A DNA stretch of 64,000 nucleotides, from positions 1 to 64,000 of the forward strand of contig NZ_JNNO01000018.1 of the NCBI RefSeq assembly GCF_000735585.1. The letters run 5' to 3'. Below are positions 44,801-52,893 of this stretch, one piece after another (position 1 is the first letter of the stretch; every line of letters begins with the position of its first letter). Source of the DNA: Devosia sp. LC5 (GTDB taxonomy: Bacteria; Pseudomonadota; Alphaproteobacteria; Rhizobiales; Devosiaceae). The position numbers and the translations under genes are program-made. The notes beneath the pieces are model-generated. The model was not told where the DNA came from. It did not search any database and was given only the letters and a program-made list of their open reading frames with translations.

Positions 44801-45286
44801 GGCCCGGCGTGCGGTCGGCTTGGCGGCAATCAATTCGCCAATCTGCCCCTGCCGCACCATGGCGGGCGAATGGGCGCCGGTCGAGGCATCGGCAAACAGC
44901 AATTGCACGTCGCGGGCACGCACTTCCTTGCCATTGACGCGATAGACCGATCCGGCCTCCCGCTCGATCCGGCGGGTGACTTCCAGCACATCGGCATTGT
45001 TGAGAGCGGCGGGCGCGGTGCGGTCGGTATTGTCGAGCACGAGCGTGACTTCGGCAGTATTGCGGGCCGGGCGGTTGCCGGAGCCCGAAAAGATCACGTC
45101 ATCCATGCCCGAAGCGCGCATGGCCTTGTATGAGCTTTCGCCCATCACCCAGCGCATGGCTTCCACGAGATTGGATTTGCCGCAGCCATTGGGCCCGACA
45201 ATGCCCGTCAGCCCCGGCTCCATGACGAGCACGGTTTCATCGCTGAACGATTTGAAGCCATGCAGCTTGAGGCGGGAGAATTTCAT
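41831..45286 (-). CDS. smc: Chromosome segregation ATPase SMC
   Basis: SMC with ScpA/ScpB compacts and segregates chromosomes. The 1151-residue protein has an N-terminal head with Walker A GPNGCGKSN (31-39), two long coiled coils, a hinge (about 520-650, with ALGAALGDDLEASSD and ALMHALKPGQRL) and a C-terminal head with signature LLSGGEQALTAMSLI and Walker B VLDEVDAPLDDANV. The start MKFSRLKLHGFKSF at 45286 is the standard SMC N-terminus; a 5-codon upstream extension was discarded. A DsbA-like gene precedes it by 57 bases. Confidence 0.98.
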   Translation of the reverse strand: MKFSRLKLHGFKSFSDETVLVMEPGLTGIVGPNGCGKSNLVEAMRWVMGESSYKAMRASGMDDVIFSGSGNRPARNTAEVTLVLDNTDRTAPAALNNADVLEVTRRIEREAGSVYRVNGKEVRARDVQLLFADASTGAHSPAMVRQGQIGELIAAKPTARRALLEEAAGISGLHSRRHEAELRLRAAEGNLERVDDIIGQIDTQLETLKRQARLANRYRSLSGDIRRAEATLFHIRWVAARFAEKETEAQQAVLIRELADATHLELQAQKTLEAADAALQPLRDREAVTGAVLQRYTILNEQLAEEARRASSRRAELEDRIRQLAADGERERLLVEESEVTLAAYEEELVLLAEEGEAAQTDFDRARGESEAASAAVSAADARARAAADALAQVRARRGQAQRSAEDAAGRIARLGQQLAEVEQEANTIAAKLDADATLTLKRAALEEAQASAATAEEMALTAEEATADAQTQLDDAQPRLAEIEAALTRLESEASTLGKMLNVGASLWPAIVDQLSVQSGYETALGAALGDDLEASSDAGAPMHWSVAIEDYIDPALPQAAEPLSRYVTGNALLKRRLDQIGIVDAVDGPALMHALKPGQRLVTLDGALWRWDGFVAAADAPSPAAQRLAQRNRLAELDAEITRARGERNAAKRDVEALTAALTTARQDEKSQREGWRMAQHAIGAAQAEVDRAQRAIGDLTTRQSALEEARARLATSLTEAEAMREQAESLLEEAGEEGEATEMAEDLRAALSAAREKADQARLKLGSFETAARMRDNRLSQLQRDSMAWTRRRDGAMAQLATLDQRSAEVTAQLTSVTETPDGFAARRAQLEDQIETATIEHKAAGDRLNLAQAGYREADKALKGASDILANARIELTRVEERIKGIIAQRQQIERQIEETLDIPASKTLEVSGIKPEEALPAESVIEQKVDRLKAERERLGGVNLSAEKEAEEVQEKLDTMVKDRDDLIEAIAKLRTGIQSLNREGRARLNEAFVKVNEHFQELFTTLFGGGTAELTFVESDDPLEAGLEIIARPPGKKPQTMTLLSGGEQALTAMSLIFAVFLTNPAPICVLDEVDAPLDDANVERFCNLLDSMRQRTNTRFMVITHNPITMSRVDRLFGVTMAERGVSQLVSVDLTTAETFLEAV

Positions 45287-45308
45287 GGCCGCCCCGCCCA
45301 AAGGGCGA

Positions 45309-45328
45309 CCTCCCCCGGGAGGGGGAGG
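45309..45328. repeat. Short hairpin between dsbA-like gene and smc
   Basis: CCTCCCCC (45309-45316), loop GGGA, then GGGGGAGG (45321-45328). It resembles one arm of repeat family E at 33708-33836. It may reduce read-through from the DsbA-like gene into smc. Confidence 0.6.
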
Positions 45329-45343
45329 CGCAGATTGAGGGCG

Positions 45344-46129
45344 TTACTGCGCAGGGGCAACCGGCGTTGCCGTCTCGGCTGCGGGAGCAGCCGGAGCCAT
45401 CGTGTCGGTTGCGGCAGGAGCAGCAGGCGTTGCTGCCGGCGCGGCAGGGGCTGCAGCAGTGGGCTCCGTCGGCACGAAATCGGCAGGCACCAGCGGATCG
45501 ATTTCAGCAGCGAGCTGCTCGAGCGTCTTGTCACCGGTGAGCGTCTTGCCATTGACATAGAAGGTCGGGGTGCCCTGCAGACCGAAGTCATTGAGCGCCT
45601 GATCGCGCATGGCTTCCATCCCGGTGAACAGCGCCTGATTCGTCAAGGCAGCGTCGAAGGTTTCCTGGGTAAAGCCGAGCTGCTTGGCGATTTCGAGGAT
45701 CTTGTCGCGCGGGGCTTCCGAAGCTGCCCAATCGTTCTGGGTCTTGAAATAGGTCGCCAGCACATTGTCATAATTGGTCGGGCCCGCGGCCTCGGCCAGC
45801 ATGAACACTGCCGCATCCAGCACATTGCGTACGAAGGGGCGGGTGATCAGCCTGACCTTGCCGGTATTGACATAGGCCGCAACGAAATCGGGCTTCACCG
45901 TATTGGCGAAGGTCGCGCAATGCGGGCAGGTGGGCGAAGCATATTCGATAACAGTGACCGGAGCAGTATCGCTGCCCTGCATATGGTCCGTCATGCCGCC
46001 GGCGGGCGCCATCAGCTTGGCCTGGTCAACCACGTCGCCTTCCGCGGCATTGGCCGTGGCGACGCCGCAAAGGCTTAGCGCCGACGCGGCGGCGGCAAGG
46101 ATCAGGGTGTCACGGCGGGTAAATTTCAC
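45344..46129 (-). CDS. DsbA family thiol-disulfide oxidoreductase, exported
   Basis: A 261-residue thioredoxin-fold protein with a signal sequence (KFTRRDTLILAAAASALS, to about residue 28, possibly Tat-type because of RR). The active site is CPHC in YASPTCPHCATF, followed by a helical insert and the cis-Pro TPTFYVNG. A C-terminal tail of about 40 residues is almost only Ala, Pro and Thr. The start is GTG 46129, with GGAG 8 bases upstream. It would oxidise or isomerise periplasmic disulfides. It lies between the DUF721 gene and smc, as in related genomes. Confidence 0.9.
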   Translation of the reverse strand: MKFTRRDTLILAAAASALSLCGVATANAAEGDVVDQAKLMAPAGGMTDHMQGSDTAPVTVIEYASPTCPHCATFANTVKPDFVAAYVNTGKVRLITRPFVRNVLDAAVFMLAEAAGPTNYDNVLATYFKTQNDWAASEAPRDKILEIAKQLGFTQETFDAALTNQALFTGMEAMRDQALNDFGLQGTPTFYVNGKTLTGDKTLEQLAAEIDPLVPADFVPTEPTAAAPAAPAATPAAPAATDTMAPAAPAAETATPVAPAQ

Positions 46130-46217
46130 GGCAAACGCTCCTTTTATGGTGTGCGGGACACTACACGGGCACAAGGTGTCGGCAAGTGGGCACATTCATC
46201 ACTAGCGGGTGAACGCA

Positions 46218-46745
46218 CTATTTGCCATTTCGCTCCGACCTGCTGGAGAGCGCGAGGCCCAATGCCCGCAACGCTTCCCGCAGACCGTTATCTTCTATAT
46301 TGGCCACCTGGGCCCCGACCTTTGCTTGCACGCTCTGGCTCGGTTGAATGGTTTTTTGCTCTTTGGCCCCTGAACCGGGGGTGAACGGCTCGGCCGATAG
46401 CCGGATTTGCCCCACCAGCACATAGCCGAAATAGCGGTTGACCGCCGCGGCAATGGCCTGCCCCTCATGGACAATGGCCAGCGCATGGCCGGGCGCACAG
46501 CGCAGATAGAGCGTTGCCCCCTCCGCGCTTCGCTCCCCGCGCGGCCAGGCCAGCTTGTCGGGTATCGCCACCTTGTCATAGGGCGGGGGCGTCATCGCCC
46601 GCCAATGGGTAATAATGTCCCGGCTGGCAAAGCCGCGCTTTTTCAGCACCGGATCAAGCGCGCCGGTGATCGCATCGCCCAGCGTCACCGAGCGATTGCG
46701 GCGCTTGGGTTCCATCTCGGCTTTGGGTTTGCTGGCTTCACTCAT
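46218..46745 (-). CDS. DUF721 (DciA-like) protein
   Basis: A 175-residue protein of the DUF721 family, to which DciA, a loader or partner of the replicative helicase DnaB, belongs. The core spans about residues 20-110 with VTLGDAITGALDPVLKKRGFASRDIITHW and LYLRCAPGHALAIVHEGQAI. The rest is a loose, less conserved C-terminus. Start ATG 46745 lies 80 bases from divergent mutY. Being next to smc and mutY fits a DNA maintenance role, but the DciA function is inference from family. Confidence 0.82.
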   Translation of the reverse strand: MSEASKPKAEMEPKRRNRSVTLGDAITGALDPVLKKRGFASRDIITHWRAMTPPPYDKVAIPDKLAWPRGERSAEGATLYLRCAPGHALAIVHEGQAIAAAVNRYFGYVLVGQIRLSAEPFTPGSGAKEQKTIQPSQSVQAKVGAQVANIEDNGLREALRALGLALSSRSERNGK

Positions 46746-46825
46746 TAGCCCAGCTTTAGCATTTGCGTCGGGGTGGCGGTAGGTTCGGGCTTGCACGAAA
46801 TCCAGCCTTCCCCCAAATCTGCGCC

Positions 46826-47878
46826 ATGCACCTGCCAAACCCCGCCCCCATCGACACCGCCGCAGTTCTCGCCTGGTATGACAACCATGCCCGCAACCTG
46901 CCCTGGCGCATCTCGCCGGCCGACCGGGCAAAGGGCATAGCGCCCGATCCCTACCGGGTCTGGCTTAGCGAGGTCATGCTGCAGCAAACCACCGTCGCCG
47001 CGGTAAAAGCCTATTTCCTGCGCTTCACCGGCCTCTGGCCGACGGTTTTTGACCTCGCGGCGGCTCCGCTCGACGCCGTGCTCAAGGAATGGGCCGGGTT
47101 GGGCTATTACGCCCGAGCCAGAAATTTGCATGCTTGCGCGCAGGCCGTAGTCAACGAGCATGGCGGCAAATTCCCTACGACGTCCGAGGCCCTGCAAACC
47201 CTCCCCGGCGTCGGCGCCTATACCAGCGCTGCCATCGCCGCCATCTGCTTTGACGAGCCGGTCGCCGTGCTCGATGGCAATCTCGACCGCGTCCTCACCC
47301 GCTATTACGCACTGCCCGTCCCGGTCCGCGACGCCAAGGAAGAATTGCGCGGGGCTCTCCAGGCTTCAGTGCCGAAAAGGGCAGGGGATTTCGCCCAGGC
47401 CATGATGGATCTGGGCGCCACGATCTGCGCGCCACGCACCGCCATCTGCATGCTCTGCCCCATCCAGCCCGGCTGCATCGGCGCCAAGACGGCGGATCCC
47501 ACGCGCTATCCGCTCAAAGCCGCCAAGACCGAACGGCCGGTGCGCAAGGGCCACGCCTTCGTCATGACCGACCCCGCTGGCGACGTGTACCTACAAACCC
47601 GCCCCGACAAGGGGCTGCTCGCCAAAATGACCGAAGTCCCGACCTCCGACTGGGCGGTGGATCTGCCCGCGGTTGCCTATCCGGTTGAAGGGGATTGGTA
47701 TCATCGCGGCCAGGTCATCCACGTCTTCACCCATTTCCGCCTCGAACTCGAAATCTGGTCCGCGGCGGTCGCTTCAGCGGGGTTGGATAAGGGCTGGTGG
47801 GCCGAACCCAAGGCGCTCAAGGGTGAAGCCCTGCCGACATTGTTCCGCAAAGTGCTGGCGGTGGCTGGGTTGGAGTGA
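46826..47878 (+). CDS. mutY: A/G-specific adenine DNA glycosylase MutY
   Basis: MutY removes adenine mispaired with 8-oxoguanine. The 350-residue protein has the helix-hairpin-helix domain (LPGVGAYTSAAIAAI with the Asp region VAVLDGNLDRVLTR), the catalytic Glu in SEVMLQQTTV, a 4Fe-4S motif CAPRTAICMLCPIQPGC (C-x6-C-x2-C-x5-C), and a C-terminal NUDIX-like 8-oxoG recognition domain from about 240. Start ATG 46826 fits the MutY N-terminus before WYDNHARNLPWR. Confidence 0.96.
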   Translation: MHLPNPAPIDTAAVLAWYDNHARNLPWRISPADRAKGIAPDPYRVWLSEVMLQQTTVAAVKAYFLRFTGLWPTVFDLAAAPLDAVLKEWAGLGYYARARNLHACAQAVVNEHGGKFPTTSEALQTLPGVGAYTSAAIAAICFDEPVAVLDGNLDRVLTRYYALPVPVRDAKEELRGALQASVPKRAGDFAQAMMDLGATICAPRTAICMLCPIQPGCIGAKTADPTRYPLKAAKTERPVRKGHAFVMTDPAGDVYLQTRPDKGLLAKMTEVPTSDWAVDLPAVAYPVEGDWYHRGQVIHVFTHFRLELEIWSAAVASAGLDKGWWAEPKALKGEALPTLFRKVLAVAGLE

Positions 47879-47914
47879 AACTGGAGGCGGGCCGCGAGAC
47901 CCGCCTTTGCCAAG

Positions 47915-48145
47915 CTAAGCTGCAGCCCGCGCCATCAAACGTCCGGCAATGCCGAAGGCAATCTTGCCGACTGGCATCGACAGGCAGAATGCTATTGGCC
48001 AGGCCATGATGAATCCTTTGGACCATGCAGCAAGCCACTCGGTGGTGGCGCCAAAGGGCAGGAAAGTGAAAATTCCGGTCATGCAGAAAGCCATCATCAG
48101 GCTTATCAGCGCTTGTGCCAGGATCAGGGTCTTCTTGTTGGTCAT
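47915..48145 (-). CDS. DUF2798 two-helix membrane protein
   Basis: A 76-residue protein with two transmembrane helices (about residues 5-30 and 42-64) and the DUF2798 pattern ALISLMMAFCMTGIFTF and GFIMAWPIAFCLSMPVGKIA. Function unknown. ATG 48145 is chosen over a longer frame because it begins at the conserved TNKKTL segment. It is convergent with mutY; 36 bases separate the stops. Confidence 0.82.
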   Translation of the reverse strand: MTNKKTLILAQALISLMMAFCMTGIFTFLPFGATTEWLAAWSKGFIMAWPIAFCLSMPVGKIAFGIAGRLMARAAA

Positions 48146-48447
48146 GTCTGTCTCGCTGTCATGGATGGTGATGACAGGGTCGCCGGGACCCAGACAAGCA
48201 CCATCCTTTCGTAAGGAACTGGTGCCGTGGGTTCGCACTATGCGACTTGATCCCGCTTTCGCAGGGGCCGGAATAACCAACCGGCCGATAACTTTTCGAC
48301 CGTCATCGCCTAAGGGATGGGGACGAAAACGTCAAGACAGGGACGGCAGAGCGAGCCCGCCAACCTACTCATTGGCCAAAAAACAAAAAGGCCGCCGGGG
48401 CAAACCGGCGGCCAGGAGTAGAGCCTGAGAGTGATTGGAGGTCAGGA
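48146..48447. other. Gap between DUF2798 and ccrM genes
   Basis: No gene is seen in these 302 bases. They hold a decayed piece resembling repeat family B (GATCCCGCTTTCGCAGGGG near 48250) and the ccrM terminator. The DUF2798 promoter must lie in its left part. Confidence 0.5.
48385..48413 (-). terminator. Intrinsic terminator of ccrM
   Basis: On the minus strand GGCCGCCGG-loop-CCGGCGGCC (48413-48390) is followed by TTTTTG, about 35 bases past the ccrM stop. Confidence 0.88.
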
Positions 48448-49606
<1,159 letters not shown>

Positions 49607-49653
49607 CGCGTCCTTTGTAGCGCCGCAGGAGTTAAAAGAGCGTTCGTAATGGG

Positions 49654-49668
49654 TTAGCGGGGAGTTAA
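49654..49668. promoter_or_regulatory. CtrA-like box upstream of ccrM
   Basis: TTAG-N7-TTAA (49654-49657 and 49665-49668) differs by one base from TTAA-N7-TTAA. It lies 73-87 bases upstream of the ccrM ATG, a suitable position for an activator, and just beyond the rnhB stop. Confidence 0.5.
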
Positions 49669-49673
49669 GAGCC

Positions 49674-50354
49674 TCAGTTTGCCACTGCGAGCCGCAGCCG
49701 CGCCTCGGCCACCGGGGCAAATTCGGCGCGGTGGTGCCGGCAAGGGCCATGGGCCGTCAGCGCCCGCAAATGCTGGGGTGTGCCATAGCCCTTATGCCCG
49801 GCAAAACCAAAGTCGGGTGCATCGCAATCCATGATCGCGCACATACGGTCCCGCGTCACCTTGGCGACGATCGAGGCTGCCGCAATCGACACGCTGCGCC
49901 CATCGCCACCGATCAGCGCGGTGCCGTCGCAGGGCAGGCCCATGGGCACATCGCGCCCATCCACCAGCACCCGATCGACCGCCACGCCCAGGCTGTTGAC
50001 CGCCCGTGCCATCGCCCACAGCGTTGCCCCGCGAATATTGCGGCTCAAGATAATCGAGGGCGGCGCCACCACCACTGCCACATGGGCCGACGCGACGATC
50101 AGCGCAAACAGCGCCTCGCGCTGCTCTTCGCTCAGCTTTTTGGAATCGTTGAGCCCATCGGGAATGCGGAGCGGGTCTAGCACCACGGCCGAAACCACCA
50201 CCGGCCCAGCCAGCGGTCCGCGGCCGGCTTCATCCACCCCGGCGACGAACCGGGCCCCGCGCGCCTGCATGGCGCGCTCATGCGAATAGTCGGGAACAGT
50301 CTGCGGCGAATCGATCAACATGCCGCCAGCATCGCCGGGCTCTTGCCCGATCAC
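49674..50354 (-). CDS. rnhB: Ribonuclease HII
   Basis: RNase HII cuts the RNA part of RNA-DNA hybrids and single misincorporated ribonucleotides. The 226-residue form has GVDEAGRGPLAGPV (Asp41-Glu42 catalytic), DSKKLSEEQREAL, VLVDG, SIVAKVTRDRM and GHKGYGTPQH. ATG 50354 overlaps the DUF4180 stop by 4 bases, so coupling is likely; Met12 at 50321 is an alternative. The gene precedes ccrM on the same strand. Confidence 0.96.
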   Translation of the reverse strand: MIGQEPGDAGGMLIDSPQTVPDYSHERAMQARGARFVAGVDEAGRGPLAGPVVVSAVVLDPLRIPDGLNDSKKLSEEQREALFALIVASAHVAVVVAPPSIILSRNIRGATLWAMARAVNSLGVAVDRVLVDGRDVPMGLPCDGTALIGGDGRSVSIAAASIVAKVTRDRMCAIMDCDAPDFGFAGHKGYGTPQHLRALTAHGPCRHHRAEFAPVAEARLRLAVAN

Positions 50355-50707
50355 AAGCGTTCCAGCAGCGCCTGCCGGTCTGGCACAAACATGTGATGGC
50401 CGATTCGATTGGTTTCCACGACGAATGCGTTCAGCGCCGCGCTGGCCGCAACCGCCGCCGAAATATCGCCTAGCACGACCAGCCGGCAGCCATAATTCTG
50501 CAGCTTCTGGATGAAGGCGCCCGCCATTCCGGTTCGCAACTGCAGGAAATCCGGCAAGAGCCGGGCCGCCGGGATGACAATCACGCTTGCCTCGGTTCCG
50601 TAGGTTTGGCTCAGAATGTCCAGAGCGTCCGCCTCCGTGCCCAGCAGCGGGCCTTTATCGGCAAGCTCAAGAAACGCACGACCATTGCTAGTGCTTATCG
50701 ACGTCAT
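50351..50707 (-). CDS. DUF4180 protein
   Basis: A 118-residue soluble protein with the DUF4180 pattern: GRAFLELADKGPLLGTEADALDILSQTYGTEASVIVIPAARLLPDFLQLRTGMAGAFIQKLQNYGCRLVV condensed over residues about 8-85. The family is uncharacterised and may resemble STAS-like folds. AAAGGAG precedes ATG 50707. Its stop overlaps the rnhB ATG, so the two are cotranscribed, an unusual partner for RNase HII. Confidence 0.85.
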   Translation of the reverse strand: MTSISTSNGRAFLELADKGPLLGTEADALDILSQTYGTEASVIVIPAARLLPDFLQLRTGMAGAFIQKLQNYGCRLVVLGDISAAVAASAALNAFVVETNRIGHHMFVPDRQALLERL

Positions 50708-50803
50708 GATTTCTCCTTTGCCAGCAGTTATATACGGTCTGAGTGTTGGCAGGACTTCTGCTATGGTCAACATCTGGGGCAGGGGAGTGAGGAGCCATTG
50801 CAC

Positions 50804-51403
50804 TTGATATCGATGCAGTCACCGCTCTTTTGGGTGGCTCTCACATTAGCGCTTTTCGCGATGCCCGCTGCCGGCGAACCGTTCCATCATCCCTCCGGAG
50901 AATGGCGCGAATATAACAGCGACTGGCTCGCCGCATGCCCCGACAAGATCGATGAGGATGCCGCCACCTATTATGGCTATTCCTGCTTTGCCAGCGCTGG
51001 CAGCCAGGAGCTCAATAGCGCGGGCCTGCCCGCCTGGAAGCTGACCCTGATCCACAATAGGTTGACCGGCGACGTTGATGTCGCCTTCACGGGTTCCGCT
51101 GACGATGCCGAAGTCGACACCCGCCGGCCGCTCAATATCGAATTCACCGGCGCCATGCCGCAAACCTTCGATTTCACGACCGATCTGGAGACCCGCTTCA
51201 ACACTACCAATCAATGGTTTGTGGCCAACGAAGCCCGCCGTGACGCGCTGATCGCGCAGATGAAGATGCGCAACGCGATCACCTTGGGCGTGCCGCTCAC
51301 CACTGCTGACGAGCCTGTCCGCAAGGTGCGGTTTTCGCTGCGCGGCGTTCTCGCCTCGCTCGATTTCATGGCGAGTTATGCGCGGCGGGTTTCGCAGTAC
51401 TAG
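50804..51403 (+). CDS. Secreted protein of unknown function
   Basis: A 199-residue exported protein. After a few residues comes a signal peptide (FWVALTLALFAMPAAG, cleavage near GEP). The mature part holds two Cys (in AACPDKID and YSCFAS) that may pair, and beta-rich segments LTLIHNRLTGDVDVAF and RRPLNIEFTG. A GAGGAG at 50789-50794 is 9 bases from the TTG at 50804, which I chose. ATG 50813 is the alternative and keeps the signal peptide. Not recognised as a named family. It overlaps the convergent lrp-like gene by 4 bases. Confidence 0.7.
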   Translation: MISMQSPLFWVALTLALFAMPAAGEPFHHPSGEWREYNSDWLAACPDKIDEDAATYYGYSCFASAGSQELNSAGLPAWKLTLIHNRLTGDVDVAFTGSADDAEVDTRRPLNIEFTGAMPQTFDFTTDLETRFNTTNQWFVANEARRDALIAQMKMRNAITLGVPLTTADEPVRKVRFSLRGVLASLDFMASYARRVSQY

Positions 51404-51843
51404 ACCGGTCCCAAGGGCGGCAGGCGCCGTTTCACCGGTTGTGCCTTCACGATTGCCGTGCTGGTTTCGGCTTTGTCTGCAATGCGGTCCAAGATGCCAT
51501 CCAATTGCTCGATCGAACGCAATTGCAGCCGCGCGACAAAGCAATCGTCCCCCGTTACCTTGTCGCATTCGGTGATCTGCGGAATCTCCTCGATCAACTG
51601 CTGCACGATATGCAGCTTCCCCGGCAGCGGCTTGATCCGCACGATTGCCTGTAGCGAATAGCCAAGCGCCTTGGAGTCGAGATCGAGGGTAAATCCCCTT
51701 ATCACGCCGCGCTCCTCCAGCCGTTTCAGCCGCTCCGATACGCTGGGCGACGACAGTTCCACCCGCTGCGCCAATTCCTTGATCGACAGCCGTGCATCCT
51801 GCGACAAGGCTTCGATTATATGGCGGTCAATGTCGTCGATCAT
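51400..51843 (-). CDS. Lrp/AsnC family transcriptional regulator
   Basis: A 147-residue feast/famine regulator: AsnC-type helix-turn-helix at residues 2-60 (DDIDRHIIEALSQDARLSIKELAQRVELSSPSVSERLKRLEERGVI region) and the RAM ligand-binding domain from about 68. It is divergent from the EamA transporter gene at 51973, which it probably controls; amino-acid export is the usual pairing. It overlaps the secreted-protein gene tail by 4 bases. Confidence 0.92.
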   Translation of the reverse strand: MIDDIDRHIIEALSQDARLSIKELAQRVELSSPSVSERLKRLEERGVIRGFTLDLDSKALGYSLQAIVRIKPLPGKLHIVQQLIEEIPQITECDKVTGDDCFVARLQLRSIEQLDGILDRIADKAETSTAIVKAQPVKRRLPPLGPV

Positions 51844-51892
51844 TTTTGTTTTCTGAGGTAAATCGGAAAATCAGACGAACAATATAAAGCAG

Positions 51893-51908
51893 AAGGCGCA
51901 TTCGCCTT
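51893..51908. promoter_or_regulatory. Palindrome in the lrp/EamA divergent promoter
   Basis: AAGGCG-CATT-CGCCTT is a perfect 6-base inverted repeat about midway between the divergent starts (50 bases from lrp, 65 from the transporter gene). It may be an operator for the Lrp-type protein. Low confidence, since GC-rich palindromes are common here. Confidence 0.3.
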
Positions 51909-51972
51909 TCAAGTCCTATGGATGGTCGCCCCCGCTCCGGGCTATCTTTCATCGAGACAATGAGGGCAGACG

Positions 51973-52893
51973 ATGACGACTACGACTACACGCGGCGCCA
52001 TAGAGATGACAGCGGCCATGGCCATTTCCGGCACCATCGGCGCTTTCGTCCTGTTTTCCAATCAACCGGTAATCGATGTGGTGTTCTGGCGCTGTGTGTT
52101 CGGCGCCGTGCCCCTGCTTATCGCCTGTGTGGCGCTGGGCCTGTTCCGGCGCGACACCATCACCCCGCGCCAATTTCTGCTGGCCACGCTTGGCGGCGTC
52201 GCCATCGTCGCCAATTGGCTTCTGCTGTTCGCCGCCTATCCGCGGGCCTCGATCTCTATCGCCACGGCGGTCTACAATACTCAGCCCTTCATGCTGGTGG
52301 CCTTTGGCGTGCTGTTTCTCGGGGAGCGATTGACCGCCCATAAGCTGGGTTGGCTCGCGATTGCTTTTGCCGGCGTCGTGCTGATCGCCAATGGCAAGAC
52401 CGGCAGCGGTGGCAGCGATTATCTGGGAGGCATCCTGCTCTCGCTCGGCGCGGCCTTTTTCTACGCCATCGCTGCGCTGGTCACCAAACAGCTCAGAGGC
52501 ATACCGCCTCATCTCATCGCACTGATCCAGGTCGGTGTTGGCATGCTCATGGCTGCGCCCTTTGCCGGTTTTTCAAGCCTGCCCACCAGCGCGGCTACCT
52601 GGGGGAGCCTTGCCGCAATCGGCGTGGTGCATACCGGGTTGGTCTATATCCTGCTCTATGGTGCCATCCAGAAATTGCCCACGCCCCTGATTGGCGCGCT
52701 CTCCTTCATTTATCCGGTCGTGGCGATCCTGGTGGATTTCATCGTCTTCGGCCACCGGCTTGGCGGCTGGCAATTGCTCGGCGCTGCCGCCATCCTCGTC
52801 GCCGCCGCTGCCATGACCCTGGGCTGGGAGCCGTTCGGCCGGCGCATGATCAGCGCGCGCTGGCCGCCCAAGCCTCAACGGCCGCTATCATGA
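51973..52893 (+). CDS. EamA/DMT family transporter
   Basis: A 306-residue inner-membrane transporter with ten predicted helices in two EamA repeats (about 15-140 and 155-285). Motif-like stretches: VFWRCVFGAVPLL, AVYNTQPFMLVAFGVLFLGERL in the first half and LIGALSFIYPVVAILVDFIVFGHRL in the second. Likely metabolite or amino-acid exporter, substrate unknown. It is divergent from the Lrp gene and its tail overlaps the next, opposite gene by 44 bases. Confidence 0.9.
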   Translation: MTTTTTRGAIEMTAAMAISGTIGAFVLFSNQPVIDVVFWRCVFGAVPLLIACVALGLFRRDTITPRQFLLATLGGVAIVANWLLLFAAYPRASISIATAVYNTQPFMLVAFGVLFLGERLTAHKLGWLAIAFAGVVLIANGKTGSGGSDYLGGILLSLGAAFFYAIAALVTKQLRGIPPHLIALIQVGVGMLMAAPFAGFSSLPTSAATWGSLAAIGVVHTGLVYILLYGAIQKLPTPLIGALSFIYPVVAILVDFIVFGHRLGGWQLLGAAAILVAAAAMTLGWEPFGRRMISARWPPKPQRPLS

